Source: Flavobacterium frigoris PS1 (GTDB lineage Bacteria; Bacteroidota; Bacteroidia; Flavobacteriales; Flavobacteriaceae). Taken from it: a DNA stretch of 64,000 nucleotides. A program made the translations under genes and the position numbers. The stretch covers positions 186,001-250,000 of the forward strand of contig NZ_AHKF01000015.1 in NCBI RefSeq assembly GCF_000252125.1, in the 5' to 3' direction. The stretch's first letter is position 1; the number at the start of each line of letters is the position of its first letter. The notes beneath the pieces are model-generated. The model ran no database searches, was not told the origin of the DNA, and saw only the letters and a list, made by a program, of their open reading frames with translations. Below are positions 58,005 through 64,000 of this stretch, in pieces.

Positions 58005-58592
58005 ATGGAGATTACAATGACAAAAGGCGAACATACAGCGAGGACAGCAAGATCATACAAATTGATATTGTTGTTTGCTATGGTCAGTATGACTATGATG
58101 TTTGCGGGACTTACAAGCGCGTTCGTGGTGAGTAAGTCTAGGGTGGACTGGTTAAAGGATTTTGAACTGCCTACGGCTTTCTATTACAGTACTCTTGTGA
58201 TTATAGGGTGCAGTGTTACTTTTCATTTGGCTAAAAAGGCCATTCAAAAAGATAATAAAAGTGCCACTACTACATTTCTTTTTGCTACTTTAGCCCTGGG
58301 AATATTATTTGTGGTTTTGCAGTTTGTAGGGTTTGGTCAAATTGTGGAAAACGGCTATTACTTTACAGGAACTGAGAGTTCAATTACAACAACATTTCTT
58401 TATATTGTAACGGTTGTGCACCTGATGCACCTTGCAGGAGGGTTGATTTCTCTTCTAATTATAATTTATAATCATTTTAAACAAAAATACAATTCGACTC
58501 AAACTCTTGGAATAGAACTAGGTGCAATGTACTGGCACTTTCTTGATTTCTTGTGGCTGTATTTATTTGTATTTTTATATTTCTTTAAATAA
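58005..58592 (+). CDS. Cytochrome c oxidase subunit III (short form)
   Basis: This 195-residue heme-copper oxidase subunit III has five helices. It shows HTARTARSYKLILLFAMVSM near the start and GIELGAMYWHFLDFLWLYLF at the C-terminus, where the WHFLD motif is characteristic. It may start at the ATG at 58005 or at the internal ATG at 58017 (MTKGEHTART). It precedes a second subunit III gene by 42 bp, so the operon encodes two subunit III-like proteins. Confidence 0.9.
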   Translation: MEITMTKGEHTARTARSYKLILLFAMVSMTMMFAGLTSAFVVSKSRVDWLKDFELPTAFYYSTLVIIGCSVTFHLAKKAIQKDNKSATTTFLFATLALGILFVVLQFVGFGQIVENGYYFTGTESSITTTFLYIVTVVHLMHLAGGLISLLIIIYNHFKQKYNSTQTLGIELGAMYWHFLDFLWLYLFVFLYFFK

Positions 58593-58634
58593 GAAAAAAA
58601 CGTAAATTTGGGAACTTTTTAACGAATAACTTTT

Positions 58635-59663
58635 ATGGAAGCGACAGTTACTACTGCAAATAGTGAAGAAAAAACTTGGGGAGGCGGCAATGAGCCAATG
58701 GGAGCAAGTTATGGTAAATTAATGATGTGGTTTTTTATCGTGTCAGATGCCTTAACGTTCTCTGGATTTTTAGCAGCCTACGGTTTTTCTAGATTTAAAT
58801 TTATCGAAACGTGGCCATTGGCCGATGAAGTGTTTACTCACTTCCCATTTATGCACGGTGTGTCTGCACCAATGTACTATGTGGCGTTAATGACTTTTAT
58901 TTTGATTTTTTCATCTGTAACGATGGTTTTGGCCGTTGATGCAGGTCATCAAATGAAAAAAGACAAAGTTGTTCTTTACATGTTTTTAACCATTATCGGT
59001 GGTATGATCTTCGTAGGGTCACAAGCTTGGGAATGGAATAATTTCATAAAAGGAGAGTATGGTGCAATTGAGACAAAAGGAGGTAGTTTACTTCAGTTTG
59101 TTGACAAGGAGGGGCATCGTGTCGCACTTGCTGATTTTGCTGCAACTTTGCCTGTAGAAAGAGAGCAATTGACAAGGAATAAAGGAAAATGGTTCATGAG
59201 TGAGCCTGCTTTGCCATCCTACTCACTAGCTGAAGTTCAGGCAGGTTTTAAAGCTCATCCTGATTTGTTGATAAGAACGGAAGTTATTTATGAGGGAGAT
59301 GAGGCAACTATGAAGGATGCTAAAATCAATCATGATTTAACCAAAATTAAGCACAAAACAATTTTAACAAGAGAAGAATCTCTGTTAAGATTAGGACAAG
59401 CGACTTATGTTGTTGAAGGTGCGAATTTGACAAGGAATGAATACGGAAGTAAATTATTTGCTGATTTCTTTTTCTTTATCACAGGTTTTCACGGTTTTCA
59501 CGTTTTCTCAGGGGTGATTATAAATATCATTATCTTTTTTAATGTGCTTCTTGGAACTTATGAGAAAAGAGGAAGCTATGAAATGGTAGAGAAAGTTGGT
59601 TTGTATTGGCACTTTGTCGATTTAGTTTGGGTATTTGTTTTTACAGTATTCTATCTAGTTTAA
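58635..59663 (+). CDS. Cytochrome c oxidase subunit III (long form with hydrophilic insert)
   Basis: This 342-residue subunit III paralog has the same C-terminal signature (KVGLYWHFVDLVWVFVF) and FITGFHGFHVFSGVI, but carries a hydrophilic insert of about 120 residues (about 145-270) between two helices. The insert is charged (for example IRTEVIYEGDEATMKDAKIN) and has no recognisable domain. The N-terminus up to WGGGNEPMGASYGKLMMWFF is typical of this branch. It is followed by subunit IV 18 bp later. The insert may contact the alternative complex III or assembly factors. Confidence 0.9.
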   Translation: MEATVTTANSEEKTWGGGNEPMGASYGKLMMWFFIVSDALTFSGFLAAYGFSRFKFIETWPLADEVFTHFPFMHGVSAPMYYVALMTFILIFSSVTMVLAVDAGHQMKKDKVVLYMFLTIIGGMIFVGSQAWEWNNFIKGEYGAIETKGGSLLQFVDKEGHRVALADFAATLPVEREQLTRNKGKWFMSEPALPSYSLAEVQAGFKAHPDLLIRTEVIYEGDEATMKDAKINHDLTKIKHKTILTREESLLRLGQATYVVEGANLTRNEYGSKLFADFFFFITGFHGFHVFSGVIINIIIFFNVLLGTYEKRGSYEMVEKVGLYWHFVDLVWVFVFTVFYLV

Positions 59664-59681
59664 TTTTTAAAGATTATTATT

Positions 59682-60032
59682 ATGTCACACGTACATGTAT
59701 CAAATACAAGTAGAATTTGGAAGGTTTTTGGAATATTATCTGCTGTTACAATTGTAGAGGTAATCTTGGGGATTCTTAAGCCAGAAGCATTGCATTTAAA
59801 TCATTTCTTGGGGATGAACTTGCTTAATTGGATATTCTATGCTCTAACAATATATAAAGCGTACTACATTGTATATGCCTTTATGCACATGGAAGGGGAG
59901 AAAAGTAGTCTAAGATCTGCAGTTGTTTTACCTGTTATATTTTTAATATTGTATTTACTTTTCATTCTTTTGACTGAAGGTAATTACATTTATGGGGTTT
60001 TTAAAGATTCAACTATTAAATGGAATTTTTAA
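59682..60032 (+). CDS. Cytochrome c oxidase subunit IV (prokaryotic type)
   Basis: This 116-residue membrane protein has three helices and the prokaryotic cytochrome oxidase subunit IV pattern (IWKVFGILSAVTIVEVILGI, KAYYIVYAFMHMEGEKSS). It is a structural accessory subunit of the oxidase. It ends the ctaB-cox transcript; a strong terminator starts 18 bp after its stop. Confidence 0.9.
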   Translation: MSHVHVSNTSRIWKVFGILSAVTIVEVILGILKPEALHLNHFLGMNLLNWIFYALTIYKAYYIVYAFMHMEGEKSSLRSAVVLPVIFLILYLLFILLTEGNYIYGVFKDSTIKWNF

Positions 60033-60050
60033 CGATATATTAATTCAAAA

Positions 60051-60084
60051 AAAAGGGTATCCGCTGCGGCGGATGCCCTTTTTT
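60051..60084 (+). terminator. Rho-independent terminator after subunit IV
   Basis: A 14-bp stem with one G-U pair (arms 60051-60064 and 60069-60082) has a TGCG loop and runs into T residues. Confidence 0.93.
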
Positions 60085-60088
60085 ACTT

Positions 60089-60096
60089 TATTTTTG
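60089..60096 (+). promoter_or_regulatory. Predicted -7 box of the SCO operon
   Basis: TATTTTTG matches TAnnTTTG exactly, directly after the terminator hairpin and 24 bp before the next ATG. Confidence 0.6.
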
Positions 60097-60120
60097 TACC
60101 CTTAATGACATCTACTCCTA

Positions 60121-60762
60121 ATGAAAAAAAATATTGTTCTTTTTGTTCTTTTTATCTTACCTATCGTTGCCTATCTTTTTTTTGCATCTGGTGTTAATGG
60201 TTTTACAAAATTGCCTGTTATAACGCCTAAAATTCCCGATTTTGGGAAATGGGAATCTTTGAATGGTGAAAAAGTAAGTTTAGATAATAAAATTACTATT
60301 CTGGGTTTTGCGGGTGAAGACGTTTTAAAGCACAGAGGAAATCTCTTTAATCTAAACGAAAAAATTTATCAACGATACCATACCTTTAAGGACTTACAAT
60401 TTGTCATGATCTGTCCTTTAGGAACAGAAGGTGACATCAGGAAAATTATGGATGCGCTGGATGAGTTTACTGATGTTTCGCAATGGCATTTTGTTTTTAC
60501 AACACCTGACCAAATTAATGCGTATTATGACCAACTTAAATTAGTTGGAGAACTGAATAAAGATTCAGGTACTTCAGATGTTTATATTGTAGACAAAGAC
60601 AGAAGTCTTAGAGGTAGAAAAGAGAAGAAAGGGTACAAAGAAGGATATGATACTTTTCATCCCGCTGATTTGAGTAATGAGATGCTAGATGATTTTAAGG
60701 TCATTCTTTATGAATACCGTGCTGCACTTAAGAAAAATCATAATGCCACGAAACAACTTTAA
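60121..60762 (+). CDS. Membrane-anchored SCO-like protein lacking the copper cysteines
   Basis: This 213-residue protein has an N-terminal helix (residues 4-22) and a thioredoxin-like domain that follows the SCO protein next door. ILGFAGEDVLKHRGNLF occupies the place of the SCO segment with CPSICP, LQFVMICPLG the next strand, and DVYIVDKDRSLRGRK the last. The CxxxC pair is missing, so it cannot bind copper like SCO1. It lies 11 bp before the SCO gene and is probably its partner in oxidase assembly; this is inferred from position and fold. Confidence 0.65.
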   Translation: MKKNIVLFVLFILPIVAYLFFASGVNGFTKLPVITPKIPDFGKWESLNGEKVSLDNKITILGFAGEDVLKHRGNLFNLNEKIYQRYHTFKDLQFVMICPLGTEGDIRKIMDALDEFTDVSQWHFVFTTPDQINAYYDQLKLVGELNKDSGTSDVYIVDKDRSLRGRKEKKGYKEGYDTFHPADLSNEMLDDFKVILYEYRAALKKNHNATKQL

Positions 60763-60773
60763 AGTTATAGTTT

Positions 60774-61460
60774 ATGTTTAAAAATAAATCTTACATCGGT
60801 ATTTCATTTATAATTCTCGTTTTTGGAATTTACGCAGTCCCTAAAATTATTTCCAGAATACAAAACAATGAAGTTGTAAAGGGGGAACGTTTGGACATGG
60901 TTAGCGGAGCAAATAGTGATGTTGAAAAGTTAACTAAAATTGGACCAGCTCCAAAATTTGAATTGATTAATCAAGATAATATCAAAATTACAAATGAAAC
61001 CTACAAGGGTAAAGTATATGTATTAGAGTTCTTTTTTACAACTTGTCCGTCTATATGCCCTAAAATGAATCAAAGTATGCTTGTGATAGAAAAGACATTT
61101 TTTGGTAATCCAAACTTTGGTATAGTTTCTATTACGATAGATCCGTCTCACGATACACCATCTGTTTTAAAAGCTCATGCTGAGTTATTAGGGGTTAAAT
61201 CTTCAAATTGGAACTTCTTAACGGGCGATAGAGAATATATATTTAATTTGGCTAACAAGGGCTTTAATCTTTATGCCGGGGAAAATAGTAATGTAGATGG
61301 AGGTTTTGAGCATTCAGGCTTATTTGCTTTGGTTGACAAGAATGGAATTATTCGTTGTAGAAAGGATGATTTTGGTAATCCTATTTTATATTATGATGGT
61401 TTAGATAAAAAAGGGGTTAGGGATATACAGCAAGATATTAATGTTCTGTTAAAAGAGTAA
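60774..61460 (+). CDS. SCO1/SenC copper chaperone for cytochrome oxidase
   Basis: This 228-residue membrane-anchored protein delivers copper to the CuA site of oxidase subunit II. The CxxxC site is in FFTTCPSICPKMNQS (about residues 87-101), and the conserved His is in GGFEHSGLFALVDKNG (about 180). One N-terminal helix anchors it. It lies in a cluster of oxidase-assembly genes just downstream of subunits III and IV. Confidence 0.93.
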   Translation: MFKNKSYIGISFIILVFGIYAVPKIISRIQNNEVVKGERLDMVSGANSDVEKLTKIGPAPKFELINQDNIKITNETYKGKVYVLEFFFTTCPSICPKMNQSMLVIEKTFFGNPNFGIVSITIDPSHDTPSVLKAHAELLGVKSSNWNFLTGDREYIFNLANKGFNLYAGENSNVDGGFEHSGLFALVDKNGIIRCRKDDFGNPILYYDGLDKKGVRDIQQDINVLLKE

Positions 61461-61465
61461 TTGTT

Positions 61466-62005
61466 ATGAAAGATCAAAGTTTAGAAAAAAAATATAGTAA
61501 ATGGATTGTTGTTTTATCAGTTACAATTCCGATTGTGGTTGTGTTGCTTTTCAGTGTTAATTTAAAGAAAATGGGATTCGCGGTGGAGCCACTTAGTTTT
61601 CTTCCTCCTATTTATGCTTCAATAAATGGTGTTACAGCAGTGCTGTTAATCGCTGCCGTATTAGCAATTAAAAACGGCAAGCGAAAATTGCATGAAAACT
61701 TGATGAAAATGGCTATTGGTTGTTCTATTGCGTTTTTAGGTATGTATGTAGCGTATCATATGACTTCTGATTCCACAAGGTTTGGTGGAGAGGGTGCTAT
61801 TAAATATGTGTACTATTTCATCTTGGTAACGCATATATTTTTATCTGTCATAATTATACCGTTAGTTTTAATAACATACGTTCGTGCATTGGCACAAGTA
61901 TTCGATAAACATAAAAAAATTGCCAAAATTACCTTTCCTATTTGGCTATATGTTGCCATCACAGGTGTTGTGGTGTATTTAATGATATCTCCTTACTATG
62001 TTTAA
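61466..62005 (+). CDS. DUF420 membrane protein
   Basis: This 179-residue protein has five helices and the DUF420 pattern with His residues (ENLMKMAIGCSIAFLGMYVAYHM, TDSTR-like SDSTRFGGEG, YYFILVTHIFLSVIIIPLVLITYVRAL). DUF420/CtaM-like proteins commonly occur with heme-copper oxidase genes and are thought to help assembly. It starts 5 bp after the SCO gene, and the next gene starts inside its last 8 bases. Confidence 0.88.
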   Translation: MKDQSLEKKYSKWIVVLSVTIPIVVVLLFSVNLKKMGFAVEPLSFLPPIYASINGVTAVLLIAAVLAIKNGKRKLHENLMKMAIGCSIAFLGMYVAYHMTSDSTRFGGEGAIKYVYYFILVTHIFLSVIIIPLVLITYVRALAQVFDKHKKIAKITFPIWLYVAITGVVVYLMISPYYV

Positions 62006-62234
62006 AAAAAGTAAACTACAGGCTTCTTTAATCGCTTTATGTCTCTTTGTTTTTTCTGCTACAGCAAGTGCACAATGCGCAATGTGTCGGGCGGCATTAG
62101 GTGGTGAAGGCAATAAAGTTCAGGCGCAGGCAGTAAATGACGGAATTGTGTATTTGATGTTGATTCCTTATGTTTTAGTAGCTGGTATCGGTTATGCTGT
62201 TTATAGATTATACAGAAAGAAGAAATCAGTGTAA
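61998..62234 (+). CDS. Small membrane protein with CxxC motif
   Basis: This 78-residue protein has a signal peptide (ending SATASAQ), then a short exported segment with CAMC (about residues 27-30) and one C-terminal helix with a basic tail (YRLYRKKKSV). The CxxC just outside the membrane, next to SCO and DUF420 genes, suggests a part in copper or redox handling, which is inference. It overlaps the DUF420 gene by 8 bp. Its stop is only 8 bp from the end of the convergent gene. Confidence 0.75.
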   Translation: MFKKSKLQASLIALCLFVFSATASAQCAMCRAALGGEGNKVQAQAVNDGIVYLMLIPYVLVAGIGYAVYRLYRKKKSV

Positions 62235-62242
62235 TCTTTGTG

Positions 62243-63649
62243 CTATTGTTTTAAGCCGTCAATTGAAATGTTAATTTCACCGCTTACTGCAATAAATGCA
62301 ATAATGGCATTATTGGTTAATTGGATTTTTTTGAATTCAATGTCTTCCATTTTTCCGTTTACAAAAACTCCAGGCATCGGATTATAATTTTTTAAGTAGG
62401 TTAGCATTGTTTGCTTGCCTTCATTTAAATTCGATTGGATCGAATAGCGACAATTTTCCTGAATCTTCCTTAAGATGATTCCCTGCGCAAGCCAGTTAGC
62501 AGTGCGCATAAGTTTGTTTTTTGTGTCCAATATGTATTCTAACTTTTCAAAGTAGATTTCCTTTTTTTCGTCATTGTACTGCGGTAAACCTGAGAGGTAG
62601 ATTGTCCCGTTAACGGATCCCAATAATTCCAAGGCAATTACAATTCTGCCCTCTTTATGCCAAATGGAGACATTCTGTACTTTTACTTTCTTTCCACCTG
62701 ATCCAAACTCTTGGCCGCTGAAATTCTTTGTCATTATTTTAGAAGCTTCATGGTAACTTGAAACAGCTACAATGTTTGCCTTTACTTGATTTGGTATTTT
62801 TGAGACAGACTTCAAAATAATTTTATTGGCATCAAATTTGGTTATTGGTTGTTGCCCTATTAAAGTTTCCATCGTGCACTTCATTCCCATTTGTAATACA
62901 AAAGAATCCTCTTTTAATTTTGCAGCGGTAGAGTATATTTCTATAGGTATGATTCTAAGCCAACTCTCGTAGTCATCATTCATTTTAAAAGGAATGCAAA
63001 TTTGCTCTAATGCTCCTAAGACATTAGGCTTGAAGTCCATGGATTTTGCAATTGCTTCATCTATTTTCTTTTCTATTTTAGATTTAAATAGTTTTATTGC
63101 AGGGTTGATAAGGTAGGTTACGGGAACATTTTTTCCAAAAACGGACATTGTGGGTGCTTGATTCCAGTCTAAAGACTTTAAAACCGTCTTTGTTTTTAAT
63201 TGCCAGTTATTCAAAGCAATATCACTTGTTAACGTAACTATGCCGTTTAAATTAAATTCTCTAGTATTGTAGAGTTCAACTCCCATTGTTTTTGAGCCAA
63301 TTCTATATTTAATTATTGCCTTTAAAGGAAGGATGGTTTCTATTTTTTCTCCAGAAGTTCCATTGCTGTTTTGGATTGTAATAGGAGCCTGTTTCCATAT
63401 TTTAATTTCAATATCGTCATCCTCGATAGTGCTGTCATCATAAATCAGTCCATTCAATATCGAATTCGTTTTGTTCTGGATATCTTTCAGTTTTACGCTG
63501 ATAGGTAGGTTTATAAAGGAAGGGTTGTTCTCGTATACCAAAGGAGTTGCATCGTCTGGTTCTGGTTTTAGTGTATTTATTTTTTGCGAAGTGGAACAGC
63601 CCAATAGTAAAGAGCAAAGAAAACTAAGGGTCACAATGTGTTTAAGCAT
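62243..63649 (-). CDS. DUF4403 lipoprotein
   Basis: This 468-residue lipoprotein (signal ending LLLGC, Cys18) matches the DUF4403 family. It has INLPISVKLKDIQNKTNSIL near residue 50, KTKTVLKSLDWNQAPTMSVFG near 160 and repeated beta-rich segments that may bind lipids. The function is unknown. It is the only leftward gene in this part of the window and is convergent with the small CxxC gene, leaving no room for a separate terminator. Confidence 0.8.
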   Translation of the reverse strand: MLKHIVTLSFLCSLLLGCSTSQKINTLKPEPDDATPLVYENNPSFINLPISVKLKDIQNKTNSILNGLIYDDSTIEDDDIEIKIWKQAPITIQNSNGTSGEKIETILPLKAIIKYRIGSKTMGVELYNTREFNLNGIVTLTSDIALNNWQLKTKTVLKSLDWNQAPTMSVFGKNVPVTYLINPAIKLFKSKIEKKIDEAIAKSMDFKPNVLGALEQICIPFKMNDDYESWLRIIPIEIYSTAAKLKEDSFVLQMGMKCTMETLIGQQPITKFDANKIILKSVSKIPNQVKANIVAVSSYHEASKIMTKNFSGQEFGSGGKKVKVQNVSIWHKEGRIVIALELLGSVNGTIYLSGLPQYNDEKKEIYFEKLEYILDTKNKLMRTANWLAQGIILRKIQENCRYSIQSNLNEGKQTMLTYLKNYNPMPGVFVNGKMEDIEFKKIQLTNNAIIAFIAVSGEINISIDGLKQ

Positions 63650-63827
63650 TTTTTGATGTTTTTTGAAGATGTAAAATTAATAAAAGAAATATTTTTTTTT
63701 AAAAAACTGTAACAATTATCTTGTAATTAAGTCTTATGAATTAAGATGTTGTGCTACGATTCTGCTTTAGGGTGAATGGTTATTCTGTTTTTTAGAAGAG
63801 ACTATTGTTTTAAAATATAAAAAAATT

Positions 63828-64000
63828 ATGATAGAAATTAAAGACTTACATAAATCCTATAAAATGGGAAGCTCTGAATTACATGTCTTAAAAGGTATTA
63901 ATTTTAATATCAAAGAGGGAGAACTTGTTGCTATTATGGGTTCGTCTGGTTCTGGAAAGTCGACACTATTGAATATTCTTGGTATTCTTGACGAAGCTGA
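63828..64000 (+). CDS. ABC transporter ATPase, LolD/MacB type (3' end outside window)
   Basis: The visible 57 residues begin [20 protein letters not shown] and contain Walker [10 protein letters not shown], followed by LLNILGILD. This start is typical of the LolD/MacB/FtsE-like group that works with FtsX-type permeases in lipoprotein transport or export. The gene runs off the window, so the signature motif and partner cannot be seen. The 178 bp between it and the DUF4403 gene is AT-rich without an exact TAnnTTTG box. Confidence 0.85.
   Translation, partial: MIEIKDLHKSYKMGSSELHVLKGINFNIKEGELVAIMGSSGSGKSTLLNILGILDEA

Noticed and set aside
1..64000. CRISPR arrays, tRNA or rRNA genes, insertion sequences
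   Set aside because: I looked for regularly spaced repeats, cloverleaf-like segments, transposase motifs and terminal repeats and saw none I could support.

Overview
The window reads as a chromosomal segment of a Flavobacterium-like member of the Bacteroidota. The evidence is low GC content, an alternative complex III plus caa3-type oxidase operon, a SusC/SusD pair, the type IX secretion translocon SprA, the gliding protein RemB, starts without Shine-Dalgarno sequences, and -7 promoter boxes of the form TAnnTTTG. Gene order sprA-gcvH-vanZ-deoC-remB matches what I remember of F. johnsoniae. I saw no rRNA, tRNA, CRISPR array, insertion sequence or integrase.

Layout. Positions 1-9830 hold a respiratory operon (actB, cut by the window start, then actC, actD, actE, actF, coxB, coxA), closed by a strong terminator. 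Positions 9886-11965 hold ruvB and queG; queG has no normal start codon. Positions 12012-42171 are a 30 kb sugar-utilisation island. Its leftward arm carries two sister LacI-type regulators, a GH13 oligo-1,6-glucosidase-like enzyme, a fructokinase, a collapsed sugar-porter remnant and a GH32 lipoprotein. Its rightward arms carry a GH65 glycosidase; SusC/SusD; two giant FG-GAP/ASPIC-UnbV lipoproteins, a vanadium-haloperoxidase/PAP2-like lipoprotein and a membrane-anchored SRPBCC/GyrI-like protein; and finally an SLC45-like sucrose porter, a six-hairpin glucosidase, a second PfkB kinase, a FucP-like porter and a GH37 trehalase. Positions 42246-56926 return to backbone genes: a CBS protein, maeB, ruvA, sprA, gcvH, vanZ, deoC, remB. 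Positions 57088-62234 carry the rest of the oxidase: ctaB, two subunit III genes, subunit IV, a Cys-less SCO-like protein, SCO1/SenC, a DUF420 protein and a small CxxC protein. A DUF4403 lipoprotein and the start of a LolD/MacB-type ATPase finish the window.

The island is tied together by three tandem pairs of the palindrome CGAAAACGTTTTCG, with centres 20, 20 and 21 bp apart. They lie upstream of GH32/GH65 (divergent), susC, and the sucrose-porter operon. The two LacI paralogs have nearly identical recognition helices and are the obvious candidates to bind them. The sites lie upstream of the predicted promoters, not over them, which suggests activation. I infer that the island handles sucrose-, fructan-, trehalose- and other alpha-glucoside-type sugars; exact substrates cannot be read from sequence.

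Most worth a second look: the paired-operator regulon and its geometry; the sugar-porter remnant made by two in-frame deletions, one joining two copies of the same internal motif; a bacterial trehalase with a calcium-loop motif like that of fungal neutral trehalase; the missing queG start; and the FG-GAP/haloperoxidase-like/SRPBCC module of unknown function.
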